In this document: positions 1 through 8,108 of the stretch, piece by piece
How the letters are laid out: each line of letters opens with the position of its first letter
Position numbering within the stretch: the first letter of the stretch is position 1
Assembly: GCA_023138975.1 (NCBI GenBank)
Contig: JAGLON010000001.1
Span: 1 to 32,670 of the forward strand
Length of the DNA stretch: 32,670 nt
Origin: Candidatus Zixiibacteriota bacterium
GTDB taxonomy: Bacteria; Zixibacteria; MSB-5A5; GN15; JAAZOE01
Direction of reading: 5' to 3'
Made by a program: the position numbers and the translations under genes
The notes under the pieces: model-generated
The model's database searches: none
What the model saw: only the letters and a program-made list of their open reading frames with translations
What the model was told of the DNA's origin: nothing

Positions 1-28
1 GGTACTAATTCAGGGGGGCACATCAAAA

Positions 29-114
29 CCACTATAAATAGTGGACCACCCAGCCCGTGCCTTGGCCTTGAACCTCCCGAATGGGAGGTTACTGTGTTGC
101 TGACCGATCGGTCA
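29..114. repeat. Cluster of three short palindromes at the left edge
   Basis: Three perfect inverted repeats lie within 86 bases. CCACTAT-AA-ATAGTGG is at 29-44, AACCTCCC-GAAT-GGGAGGTT at 71-90, and the 14-base palindrome TGACCGATCGGTCA at 101-114. The last one overlaps the stop codon of the minus-strand HDOD gene that ends at 112. The 71-90 hairpin lies about 20 bases beyond that stop and could help end its transcript, but no U-tract follows on either strand, so it is not a classical Rho-independent terminator. The rest of bases 1-111 shows no coding signal. Confidence 0.5.
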
Positions 115-981
115 ATTGTCCTGCGTAACAGCTTCAGCCGTAAGGTCCTCAAACTGGGCCAACTGGTCGGTAATACCTAATGCATCCGTGTAGGTAGTAT
201 CGAATGCTGTATGTGTCACGTCGGTCCGACTGTGTTTCTGATTATGCTCAGAAGCGTATGCTAGGTGGACGGCTGCAGTTGTATCTAGCTCTGGGGCTTT
301 ACCCTTGGATGGTTCGTAATGCAGATCAACAGCTTGGATAACGGATATCGAAAGCCCCCATGACGAGAGTAGAAATCCACCTATTGCTGCGTCATTAGCG
401 CCAAGTACCTTTTCTTCAGCAATGTGTAGAGGAATGTTATCTTTTTCACTGTGATTGCAGGCAGCTTTGAACTCGTCTGCAAAGCCAGCTAGCAGAACCA
501 ATTTGCCAACGTCATGCAGAAGACCGGCTGTTAGAGCATTATCTATCTGATTTCTTGCGAGTCCTAAGCTGTATGCAATGAATCTGGCTTTGGAGCCGAC
601 GGCCACTCCACGCTTGTAAAGCTCGGCAGGTGAAAAGCCGGGAATCCCAGCACAATCTGCTGCACCCGCATAGACTCCCGCCGAAAGAACAACACCCTTT
701 ACCGTGTCAATACCCAAGTAATTTACTGTCTGCTGAACACTCTGGATCTCGGTTGACAGACCGAAAAAGGCTGAGTTGACTACCTGCAAAAGCTTTGCCG
801 ATATGGCAACGTCTTGCGAAACAATCGAGGCGACACGCTTCATTGATACATTGTCTGACGACAGTTCAGACACCAACTGATTGTATATCTCAGGAAGGGT
901 CGGAAGCGTTTCTATTTTCGCTATCCTCTGCCGTAGGTCCGAATTGATGGGAGAGCCAATTAAGTCCACTGAATCATACAC
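112..981 (-). CDS. HDOD domain signalling protein
   Basis: This 289-residue protein is a single HDOD domain (about residues 14-220) with a short C-terminal tail. Diagnostic features are the N-terminal run IETLPTLPEIYNQLVSEL, the VVNSAFFGL segment and the LLHDVGKLVLL motif, which keeps the His-Asp pair. HDOD proteins are cytoplasmic relatives of HD phosphohydrolases and usually act as regulatory or scaffold outputs next to two-component and cyclic-di-GMP proteins; most lack proven enzyme activity. The start is a GTG at 979-981 with an in-frame stop just upstream and no good ribosome site, so initiation is either weak or slightly further in. It is paralogous to the HDOD gene at 1769-2608 but separated from it by a 787-base spacer holding a dispersed repeat, so it is probably transcribed on its own. 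Confidence 0.9.
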   Translation of the reverse strand: MYDSVDLIGSPINSDLRQRIAKIETLPTLPEIYNQLVSELSSDNVSMKRVASIVSQDVAISAKLLQVVNSAFFGLSTEIQSVQQTVNYLGIDTVKGVVLSAGVYAGAADCAGIPGFSPAELYKRGVAVGSKARFIAYSLGLARNQIDNALTAGLLHDVGKLVLLAGFADEFKAACNHSEKDNIPLHIAEEKVLGANDAAIGGFLLSSWGLSISVIQAVDLHYEPSKGKAPELDTTAAVHLAYASEHNQKHSRTDVTHTAFDTTYTDALGITDQLAQFEDLTAEAVTQDN

Positions 982-1260
982 TTTTTATACACCTATTCTC
1001 AGCCCCAAATTGTTGGTTGTCCTCTATCATATATCGGTGCTGTTGACCGAATTCTTGATGTAATGGTTGGCTTGGGGGAGTTTTTAGAGATTGTCCGAAG
1101 TGCACATGGTTTCAGTGTTCGGGTTAGATTCTAGCTGGTGTCCCCCAAAAGCTAGCACCAAAATCGGACTAATCCATTACTAATCAGATAAATAGCGCGC
1201 TAGCCCGATTCATCATTTCCGTAACTATTGGCTCTTGTTCGAAGATCAAGAAAGTTCCCA

Positions 1261-1488
1261 GGCTGTCAGCAGCGGCCTTTATTTGTACCTGTAAATTAGT
1301 CGCTCGTTTCTCCGCCTATAATTCATTATGGCATTCGCCCCCTACGGGTATTGAAAGGTATTATAACTGTCGCGCGGGTGATCGGATTTTTTGAAATCAG
1401 GAGTCAAACTCAGCACGGCACGGCTTCGCCTGCCTAAAAAGATTGACTCACTTTCTCCAGGACCTCAGGGCGATATTAATCAATTTCG
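1261..1488 (+). repeat. Dispersed terminator-bearing repeat, copy 1 (long form, degenerate)
   Basis: The 982-1768 spacer has no convincing gene but holds this repeat copy. It starts with a decayed terminator stem (GGCTGTCAGCAGCGGCC, then TTTATTT), continues with TTAGTCGCTCGTTTCTCCGCC, and ends with CAGGACCTCAGGGCGAT. Its inner part, 1395-1470, matches 13325-13400 of copy 2 with only a few differences; the first 27 bases are identical. Unlike the other four copies it does not follow a plus-strand gene: it sits between two minus-strand HDOD genes and is oriented against them, which may explain why its stem and U-tract have decayed. Confidence 0.75.
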
Positions 1489-1768
1489 TATTAAGAGACA
1501 TTTTACAAAAGTTTCAAGAACCTTTGATCACTTGAAGATTAACTAACTTTATTCAGTCAAAAACCAGTTCTCTTCGATAAGAATTATACAGGCAGTTAAT
1601 ACTCATTAATAGATACGAGAAGTTTGGTTTATGTATGAATGATGTCACAGGATGCAAATGTTTTAGATTTACCAAATATGTGATTTTTATTGTGTACCTA
1701 TTTTAATACTGCCATAGTCAACAACAGAGAATGAGTTAAGTCTTATACCTCAATTGCTTTTTGGTAGG

Positions 1769-2608
1769 CTATTGAAACTCACCCAGGATTTGTTCTGTTT
1801 CTTCTATCTCATTCAACGCTGTCTCAAGAATGGATTCCAGCTCGTCAATATTTAGTTGTAACAATAAACAGGCATCTTTATCGAAATTGCTAATAAAGAA
1901 ACTGCCGCTATTGCCGAGATTCATTCCGTGAGCAATGATATCAGCAAGATGAACAGCTGATGCTATTTCAGTAAACTCTGGTGCCTGTGTAGGAGTATGA
2001 TGATAACCAATTCCGGCTCGAATGCTTTCTGGAAAACGCCAGTGCTCGGCCAGCAGGTTACCTGTTTCTTGATGATTAACGCCAAAGATTTGTTTTTCAC
2101 TTGTTAAATCAATGACTCCGGTGGTTTTCTCGATGCACTCTTGGTACTTCCTGGCGTTGGCATTGATCAGGATGAGGCGACCGACATCGTGAAGGACTCC
2201 GCTGGCAAAACATTCATCTTTCAAATTGCTATATGCAGGAGCAATGATGTGTTTTGCAACAACCCCCACAGCAAAACAATGCCGCCAGAATTCCTTAATT
2301 TTAAGTAGAGCTTCATCAATTTGGAATGTGCCCATCAAGGATGTAGCCAATAAGAGTTGATGAATGGAATTGAATCCAATCATTGTAATGGCTTCCTCGA
2401 CAGATGCTATTTTCCTGGTAAAACCAAAAAAGGGTGAATTTACAAGGCGCAGCACTCTTGCCGTGAATCCTTGATCGGTCTCAATTATTTGAGCTACTTT
2501 ATGGCTACTAGTGTCTTTATTATTCACAAGCAGGTGAAGTTTTTGAAGAACAACTGGTTGAGAAGGCAAATCTCCAATTGACGATATGGTTTTTTCAATG
2601 TCTTGCAT
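1769..2608 (-). CDS. HDOD domain signalling protein, last gene of the signalling operon
   Basis: This 279-residue HDOD-family protein has the usual order: IGDLPSQPVVLQKLHLLV near the N-terminus, LRLVNSPFFGF, then VLHDVGRLILIN with an intact His-Asp pair, and IRAGIGYHHTP further on. It is the 3'-terminal gene of the minus-strand operon that begins with the histidine kinase at 7307. It starts only 2 bases after the acidic small protein, with AGGA six bases before the ATG. By family knowledge HDOD proteins receive signals from receiver proteins or bind nucleotide messengers. Its position behind a lone receiver and an HD-GYP receiver suggests it is one output of this pathway; the input partner is inferred, not visible. 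No clear terminator follows its stop. Confidence 0.9.
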   Translation of the reverse strand: MQDIEKTISSIGDLPSQPVVLQKLHLLVNNKDTSSHKVAQIIETDQGFTARVLRLVNSPFFGFTRKIASVEEAITMIGFNSIHQLLLATSLMGTFQIDEALLKIKEFWRHCFAVGVVAKHIIAPAYSNLKDECFASGVLHDVGRLILINANARKYQECIEKTTGVIDLTSEKQIFGVNHQETGNLLAEHWRFPESIRAGIGYHHTPTQAPEFTEIASAVHLADIIAHGMNLGNSGSFFISNFDKDACLLLQLNIDELESILETALNEIEETEQILGEFQ

Positions 2609-2610
2609 GT

Positions 2611-2904
2611 CTATTCCTGTTCTACGCCGCTCTGACGTTTCTCATGAATCTGTATAAAAACCTGCGCCATTTTTTTTACTATATCATGATGCAATACCAG
2701 CGATAACGACCGATTGAGGTGTTCATTGAAAGGATCAATCTCGACCTCTTCCTCAATTTCAAAATCTTCTTCTTTAATGTCATTGGTTTCACTAAAGACC
2801 GGAACTACAGCATCAACATCCGGACGCTTGATGTTGGCTAAGATATCCTCGGACATATCTTGCAAACCCGTGTCTTCTATTTCTTCACCTGTTTTTTGTT
2901 TCAT
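2611..2904 (-). CDS. Small acidic protein of unknown function in the signalling operon
   Basis: This 97-residue protein is strongly acidic in its first two thirds (for example EEDFEIEEEVEIDPF near residues 45-60). It ends in a likely amphipathic helix (LNRSLSLVLHHDIVKKMAQVFIQIHEK). No signal peptide, membrane span, cysteines or family motif can be recognised. It sits between the stand-alone receiver and the HDOD gene, 30 bases after the former and 2 bases before the latter, so translation with the HDOD partner is probably coupled. A disordered acidic arm plus one helix is compatible with an adaptor that binds the HDOD or receiver protein, but that is only a guess from position. Confidence 0.75.
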   Translation of the reverse strand: MKQKTGEEIEDTGLQDMSEDILANIKRPDVDAVVPVFSETNDIKEEDFEIEEEVEIDPFNEHLNRSLSLVLHHDIVKKMAQVFIQIHEKRQSGVEQE

Positions 2905-2934
2905 AACCTTGGTATATCTCCATTTTCATGAATG

Positions 2935-3450
2935 TTAATCTGCTCCATCAAGTATATAGGCTCCATCTTCACTAAGTTTTTTACTAGCAATACCGGGATA
3001 CTTTGCCTCTAAATTCTTTAAGTAAGCTCCTTGCTCCTTTACAACTTCCTTTAAGCGTGAGTTTTCCCGTTCTAACTTCTTTAGGTCAAATGCGTACTTG
3101 ACCGCTATTAGAAGTTCAAACTCATCAAATGGTTTGGTAAAAAAGCGCAGGATCTGGCCATCATTTATTGCCCGTTTGGCTATTTCAATATCGGTCTCGC
3201 CGGTTAGCATGAAGCGCATAACATGCGGATATAATGTTCGCACTGTATTAAGTAACTCAGTACCGCTCATGTTGGGCATATTTTCGTCGGTGATAATTAA
3301 ATCAATGCTTTGAGAGCCCAAGATGTCCAGCGCGCCCTTTCCATCCAACGCAGTAAAAAGTTCATGATTCTCTGAGTATTTGAAGACTCGTGTTAGCGCC
3401 TTCAACATAGATTCTGAATCATCAACCAATAGGATGCTGAATTCTTGCAT
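2935..3450 (-). CDS. Stand-alone response regulator receiver with C-terminal coiled coil
   Basis: A complete REC domain spans residues 1-125: acidic pocket D10-D11, phosphoacceptor D55 in IITDENMP, switch threonine T83 in MLTGE, and lysine K106 in FTKPF. A short helical tail (about 126-160, KKLERENSRLKEVVKEQGAYLKNLEAKYPG) looks like a coiled coil. There is no DNA-binding or enzymatic output, so it probably relays phosphate or controls a partner by protein contact. The ATG is preceded by AAGGAG, and the gene overlaps the end of the REC-HD-GYP gene by 29 bases, which implies translational coupling. The downstream HDOD protein is a plausible partner. Confidence 0.93.
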   Translation of the reverse strand: MQEFSILLVDDSESMLKALTRVFKYSENHELFTALDGKGALDILGSQSIDLIITDENMPNMSGTELLNTVRTLYPHVMRFMLTGETDIEIAKRAINDGQILRFFTKPFDEFELLIAVKYAFDLKKLERENSRLKEVVKEQGAYLKNLEAKYPGIASKKLSEDGAYILDGAD

Positions 3451-4753
3451 CGGTAGCTCCTTTTTTCACGTTTTCCTTAACCACATGAATTCCGCTAGAT
3501 ATACCATCTGCCTTATCGATTTTCGTAATCCTTTTAATCATACCGATAGATAGTTTTGCGCCTTTCGGAAGTAAGAACATGCCACTTTTTGTATAAATCT
3601 CCTCAGAGATGATCATCCCTGGCTCCAGCTCATTAGGGCGTAAGAGAAGGCTTTGATTGGATTCCTGCAGAAAGAAATCATGTCCGATATCGTGTTTGAT
3701 AATCAGTTTTACAATTTCTGGATCAAATTTAGTACCCGAGTGTTTCACCATGTTGGCTGAGGCATCGTTTAGTATCTTCTTGTCGGGGTAACCTGTCGTA
3801 TATGCTTCACGGTCATATGAGTCAATTATCCTTATTATTCTCGCTCCTAGGGGTATCTCATCGCCCTTTAGTTTATCAGGATATCCATTGGCGTCAAAAT
3901 CTTCATGATGGTGTCGAATAATAAGGGCGATATCTTTAAATCCGCCAACTGAACAGAGGCAACTTTGTCCGATAATCGGATGTTTTTGCATTTCATAAAT
4001 ATCACTTGAAGAGTAAAATTTCTTATTTTTCTTAAGTAAATCTTCCGGCAGGGCTATTTTCCCAATATCGTGTAAAAAGGCTGCAATTATTATGCTCTGT
4101 TTTTCATCTTCAGAGAGCGGCAAATGTTTTACGATTTCTTTTGTTAGAGTAGCAACACGATGGGCGTGAAACTCCATTTCTTTAAATCGCATTTCAAAGA
4201 TAATTGAGAATGCTTTAATAGTCTCCATAAAGCTCTTTTTCAATTTGGAGTGCTGCTTTAGAATGAGCTCCGTTTGTACGGAGACTTTATGCTCAAGTGT
4301 CTCATTCAACTCTATTAATTGTTTATTTTTTTTTGCGACCGAAGCGGTAAGCCTGCGATTCTCTGATTTCATCTTCTGACTCTCGAGGGATTCTTTTATT
4401 TGCGTAACTAGCTGAGTATCATCCCACGGTTTATTAAGGTAATACTTGACTTCTCCGTTATTTATTGCATCTACGGTTACATCGATATCGGCATACCCGG
4501 TTAAGAGAATCCGAACGCTTTCCGGAGATATCTTCTTGGCATGTTTGAACATTTCCACGCCTGTCATTTGTGGCATGCACTGGTCTGACACAATAAGTGA
4601 GATATTCTCTTTTACTAATACCTCCAACGCTTCTTCACCGTTATTGGCAGTGAAGATTTTTACGTCGACATCGATTAATAACCTGCGCAAAGCGGATAAG
4701 ACATTAGCTTCGTCGTCGACCAATAATATTGCCGGTGATGGTTCTTTACTCAC
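3422..4753 (-). CDS. REC-HD-GYP response regulator, predicted cyclic-di-GMP phosphodiesterase
   Basis: The 443-residue protein joins a receiver (D13-D14, phosphoacceptor D57, T85, K108) through a helical linker (about 125-175) to an HD-GYP domain. The metal and signature residues are visible: FLHDIGK with H228-D229, and HHHEDFDANGYPDKLKG with H281-H282-H283 and G290-Y291-P292. Family members hydrolyse cyclic-di-GMP to pGpG or GMP, so phosphorylation of the receiver should tune that activity. A C-terminal stretch of about 75 residues (LLLRPNELEPGMIISEEIYTKSGMFLLPKGAKL) resembles the small beta region often found on HD-GYP proteins. The start is a GTG with AAGGAG seven bases upstream. It is the clearest enzymatic output in this locus. 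Confidence 0.95.
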   Translation of the reverse strand: MSKEPSPAILLVDDEANVLSALRRLLIDVDVKIFTANNGEEALEVLVKENISLIVSDQCMPQMTGVEMFKHAKKISPESVRILLTGYADIDVTVDAINNGEVKYYLNKPWDDTQLVTQIKESLESQKMKSENRRLTASVAKKNKQLIELNETLEHKVSVQTELILKQHSKLKKSFMETIKAFSIIFEMRFKEMEFHAHRVATLTKEIVKHLPLSEDEKQSIIIAAFLHDIGKIALPEDLLKKNKKFYSSSDIYEMQKHPIIGQSCLCSVGGFKDIALIIRHHHEDFDANGYPDKLKGDEIPLGARIIRIIDSYDREAYTTGYPDKKILNDASANMVKHSGTKFDPEIVKLIIKHDIGHDFFLQESNQSLLLRPNELEPGMIISEEIYTKSGMFLLPKGAKLSIGMIKRITKIDKADGISSGIHVVKENVKKGATDARIQHPIG

Positions 4754-4771
4754 CTTGTTCTCCTTGTATCT

Positions 4772-5599
4772 TCACAGGCGATGGAAGGGTTTCTGACAGG
4801 AAGCATAATAGAAAGTTCCGACGACTCCACATCCGTTAGGTAGAGGAGTGCACGTCAAGCCCAGCGTCTTATCGGAATCGATCAATATACTGATAGGTTC
4901 TCGTCCTTCTATTGCAGCTTTCATTATTCGAGTTACTTCAGGATATTTAGATTGATTTAGCATAGTTCCCAGGGAAATTGCTTTTGTGTCAATAAAATTA
5001 CCGAGTGACATGTTGAAATAAACAACTGTCATTTCTGAGTCAATACCAATCACTCCAACCGGTAGCAGATTTAGTATATTCTGGGCAATGGATAATGCTC
5101 TGTTTTTTAGTTCAAGCGCCCGAGTTCTCTCAACTACTTTATCTTCAAGCGATTTAGCAAGCTTTTCCAGTTCGAAGTTTTGTCTTTGTAATTTATAGGT
5201 TAACTTCTTGTTTTCAATTCGCAGCTGATATTGTTCGAACGACCGCATAATGGCAGTAAGGAGTTCTTGTTCATTCCAGGGTTTAGCGAGGAACTTGTAA
5301 ATTTCGCCATCATTAATAGCTTCGACGACCGCACTAACATCGGCATAGCCACTGAGAATAATACGAATTGTTTCCGGATACTGCTCCTTCACCAGTCTTA
5401 AGAATTCAACACCATTCATTTCAGGCATACGGTAATCAGAAATAACTAACTGAATGGCATTTTCCTTGAGTTTTTCAAGCCCTTCTCCACCCGAATTGGC
5501 AATAATCACTCTGTAGTCAGTATCAATAAACAGCCGTTTCAATGATTTGAGTACATTGGGCTCATCATCAACAAGTAATAGTGTTAGATTTTCCGCCAT
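4772..5599 (-). CDS. REC-PAS response regulator
   Basis: An N-terminal receiver (LLLVDDEPNVLKSL, phosphodonor site in LVISDYRMPEMNG, ILSGYAD, FLAKPW) is followed by a coiled coil (LQRQNFELEKLAKSLEDKVVERTRALELKN). A PAS-like domain ends the protein (LPVGVIGIDSEMTVVYFN through LGLTCTPLPNGCG). No kinase, nucleotide-cyclase or DNA-binding output exists, so the PAS may sense a ligand or mediate contact with another regulator. I place the start at the ATG at 5597-5599, one base after the stop of the histidine kinase and eight bases after AAGGA. A GTG at 5617 would overlap the kinase gene but sits directly on its own ribosome site. The receiver closely resembles that of the next gene, suggesting tandem duplication. 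Confidence 0.9.
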   Translation of the reverse strand: MAENLTLLLVDDEPNVLKSLKRLFIDTDYRVIIANSGGEGLEKLKENAIQLVISDYRMPEMNGVEFLRLVKEQYPETIRIILSGYADVSAVVEAINDGEIYKFLAKPWNEQELLTAIMRSFEQYQLRIENKKLTYKLQRQNFELEKLAKSLEDKVVERTRALELKNRALSIAQNILNLLPVGVIGIDSEMTVVYFNMSLGNFIDTKAISLGTMLNQSKYPEVTRIMKAAIEGREPISILIDSDKTLGLTCTPLPNGCGVVGTFYYASCQKPFHRL

Positions 5600-5600
5600 T

Positions 5601-7307
5601 CTAATGTTCCTTATCACCCTTAATTATAGGCAACCATATGCGAAATTCCGTTCCTATGTCTACCTCGCTTGAAACTTGGATGGTTCCGTCATGTTTTTGA
5701 ATAATGTCATAGACCAGACTTAGTCCCAGACCTGTTCCCTGTCCAATATCCTTTGTTGTATAAAACGGATTAAATATTTCATTTATGTTTTTTTCGGGTA
5801 TTCCATGGCCGGTATCTTTCACAGAAATAATGATCCCATCGTTTTCTACACAAGTTTTAATCTTGATAACTCCTTGAGAGTCAGAAATTGCTTGTCCCGC
5901 GTTCATCAGAAGGTTTAGGATAACCTGATTAATCTGACCTCCGTAACAGTTAATAGGTGGAATTTGCCCAAGATCTTTTTCAATAGTACATTTGTATTTA
6001 AGCTCATTCCAGACAATATTAATTGTGCTTTCGATTCCTTCATTGATATCTGTTAATCCCCCCTCTGCTTTATCAACACGGGAAAAACTCTTAAGGTCCG
6101 TTACGATCTTTTTGACTCGTTCGGCTCCATCAATAGATTCGTTGATAGCATCGTTAAAATCATTAAGATATCTTTCTAATTTTCTGTGTTCCGCCTCGTC
6201 TATTTCACGCTCACCGTTAAATGCTTCGCTAAGGACCTTCACGTATTTTTTCATTGTGTTAAGATTAGAACTGATGAAGCCGATAGGGTTGTTTATTTCA
6301 TGAGCAACACCTGCAGCCAATGTTCCAATTGCGGCCAATTTATCGGTTTGAATCATTTGTTGGCGTCGTAGGTGTTCATCGGTTGTATCTTGAGTAAGTC
6401 CGACCAGGCCGATTACCTGACCATCGCGGTTACGCAGGATAACTTTTTCCGTTGACATCCAACTGAATGAGCCGTTACTATTTTCGGTTCGTATTTCATA
6501 CGATATTGATTCTTTGCCGTTTTGTATCAGTTCCAGATCGGAAGCTCTGAAGAGCTGGGCATTTTCTGGGGAAAATAGGTTTTCATCCGAACGGCCGATT
6601 ATTTCATCACGGCTTTTTCCCAGTTTGTTACAGAAATATTTGTTAACTTCAACATATGTGAGATGAGCATCCTTCAGGAACATTATTGCCGGCACCGTAT
6701 TAATCATAGCTTGATACTGCCGAATCGTATTATCCATTTCCAGTTTAATCCGTTTTTGTTCCCAGACAGTTCCAATCATTTCTGCGATTACTTGCAGCAG
6801 TTTCACATCTTCAAGTTTCCATTCTCTATGCTGCACTCCATCTGCGATAATCATTACCCCGATAAACTCACCTACAAATGATATAATTGGCATAATGATT
6901 ATTGATTGTATGTTGTTTACAAATAGAAACTGTAATTCAGAGAAAACCTCCGGAGGAAGGTCGTTGTTATCCCTTTTGGCAATTTTGTATCCATCAATAA
7001 GTAATTCCTGCCAGCTCTTTAAATCTTGGACACTAATATTATTATCTTGGGACAATGCATTCTCATTGTGCCTTTGCCATTCATACAGCATTTTCAAGAC
7101 AGAGTCTCGTTCTTCGTAGTGATAAACATAAAAGTATTCAATATTAAGGTTTTCTGAGATAGTTCTAATAACTTCACTAAAGTCATTTGCTTGTTGTGAA
7201 AAAACTAGCTGTGATACTTTGGCAAATGCATCTTCAATGCCCAGCATATAGCGTTTATTTTCATTACTTGTCGCATTACCGTTTTTTGTAGTGCTCTGGT
7301 TTGCCAC
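5601..7307 (-). CDS. Sensor histidine kinase, GAF-PAS-HisKA-HATPase
   Basis: This 568-residue kinase has no membrane span and should be cytoplasmic. Domains in order are a GAF-like sensor (about 30-185), a PAS domain (about 195-315, NTVPAIMFLKDAHLTYVEVNKYF), a dimerisation/phosphoacceptor domain with H336 in GVAHEINNPIGFI, and an ATPase domain. The ATPase has N465/N469 in LNLLMNAGQ, DTGHGIP (498-504), NPFYTTK and GTGLGLS (524-530). It lacks its own receiver, so its phosphate must go to separate proteins; three receiver genes follow directly. Start is GTG with AAGGGG eight bases upstream. The kinase core is clearly paralogous to that of the gene at 11472-13043, sharing KLAAIG, NELKYKC and FYTTK blocks. 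It heads the minus-strand operon and faces a divergent signalling operon across a 547-bp spacer. Confidence 0.95.
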   Translation of the reverse strand: MANQSTTKNGNATSNENKRYMLGIEDAFAKVSQLVFSQQANDFSEVIRTISENLNIEYFYVYHYEERDSVLKMLYEWQRHNENALSQDNNISVQDLKSWQELLIDGYKIAKRDNNDLPPEVFSELQFLFVNNIQSIIIMPIISFVGEFIGVMIIADGVQHREWKLEDVKLLQVIAEMIGTVWEQKRIKLEMDNTIRQYQAMINTVPAIMFLKDAHLTYVEVNKYFCNKLGKSRDEIIGRSDENLFSPENAQLFRASDLELIQNGKESISYEIRTENSNGSFSWMSTEKVILRNRDGQVIGLVGLTQDTTDEHLRRQQMIQTDKLAAIGTLAAGVAHEINNPIGFISSNLNTMKKYVKVLSEAFNGEREIDEAEHRKLERYLNDFNDAINESIDGAERVKKIVTDLKSFSRVDKAEGGLTDINEGIESTINIVWNELKYKCTIEKDLGQIPPINCYGGQINQVILNLLMNAGQAISDSQGVIKIKTCVENDGIIISVKDTGHGIPEKNINEIFNPFYTTKDIGQGTGLGLSLVYDIIQKHDGTIQVSSEVDIGTEFRIWLPIIKGDKEH

Positions 7308-7475
7308 AGCTATAGCCCCTTAAGCATATTGATCTTATAAGTATTGGTACATTTGAGCTAACAACAGAGATCCCTTAAACGATTCAAGGTATGATAAACA
7401 AACTAATCCCTGAATAGCCCCCCATGTAATACTGTGTATCGTCAGATTATCCAAATAGGTTAATTGCTCTTTATA

Positions 7476-7508
7476 AGTTTTATCAAAATACAGTATTTTG
7501 ATAAAACT
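7476..7508. promoter_or_regulatory. 33-bp perfect inverted repeat in the divergent intergenic region (candidate operator)
   Basis: The arms AGTTTTATCAAAATAC (7476-7491) and GTATTTTGATAAAACT (7493-7508) are exact reverse complements around a single A at 7492. Two of the next five outer positions also pair. The site lies about 170 bp upstream of the GAF-PAS kinase start and about 350 bp upstream of the small membrane protein start. It is the only strong structure in the 7308-7854 spacer. Length, perfect symmetry and one-base centre fit a binding site for a dimeric or tetrameric regulator controlling both operons. As RNA it would form an AT-rich hairpin, but without a terminator-like U-tract. 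Confidence 0.6.
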
Positions 7509-7854
7509 AATTTATCTCAGGATTGTTTTGGTATTTTATTTTGGCCGATTTAGCCGGGGATTTCTTCTGGTGGATGATAACCGCACTAATCTCTTGTCAG
7601 TCAACAAGAAAAGATTCAATGCAAGTCTAAATGTGCCTTAAGATACTTCACAAACTATTTATTAAAGCTATTATTGGCAGCTGATTTTTGATAGTCTGAT
7701 TTAATTTAAAAACAATGTATAATTATAGATCTTTTGACCACCTGAAATATTTAATATTAATCATAAATAAATTCAACCTCCTAAAGTAGATAATAAGATT
7801 GCCGACGTTTATAAAGGGGCGGTAAATCTTAAGCGTTATAAAGACCACTATAAA

Positions 7855-8094
7855 ATGATTGCGCGGGGGTGTATGACATCACGATTCATAAAAGTTTTTA
7901 GTAAGCCAGAATTTCCTGTTTTCCTTTTCATAATTGGAATAGTCCTTTTTTGTTTACCGTTATTACAAGAGGCTACTTCTCTCTCTCCAATCGATGTTAC
8001 GATAGTTCTATTTCTTCTATGGGCGGTTTATATTGTCTTGTTATTTGTGTATGCGTGCAGCATTCAGGATTCGAGTAATTCTAGTGATGCATAG
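7855..8094 (+). CDS. Small two-helix membrane protein upstream of the SLC5-kinase
   Basis: This 79-residue protein has two predicted transmembrane helices (about 22-38, VFLFIIGIVLFCLPLL, and 47-67, IDVTIVLFLLWAVYIVLLFVYA) and a short polar tail. It ends 14 bases before the transporter-kinase gene, so the two are almost certainly co-transcribed. Small hydrophobic partners encoded directly upstream of CbrA-type sensors are known (CbrX in Pseudomonas); this protein matches that position and size, though I cannot establish homology from sequence alone. Start choice is uncertain: the ATG at 7855 has little ribosome site, while the in-frame ATG at 7873 follows a GGGGGTG run. Confidence 0.75.
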   Translation: MIARGCMTSRFIKVFSKPEFPVFLFIIGIVLFCLPLLQEATSLSPIDVTIVLFLLWAVYIVLLFVYACSIQDSSNSSDA

Positions 8095-8108
8095 ATGGAA
8101 TAACTGTA

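Noticed and set aside
881..1063. Plus-strand 60-codon frame over the start of the first HDOD gene
   Set aside because: It is antisense to a well-supported HDOD coding region and has no ribosome site or recognisable product.
5992..6303. Plus-strand frame of 103 codons inside the GAF-PAS kinase
   Set aside because: It is a reverse-strand shadow of the HisKA region; the kinase motifs on the minus strand are unambiguous.
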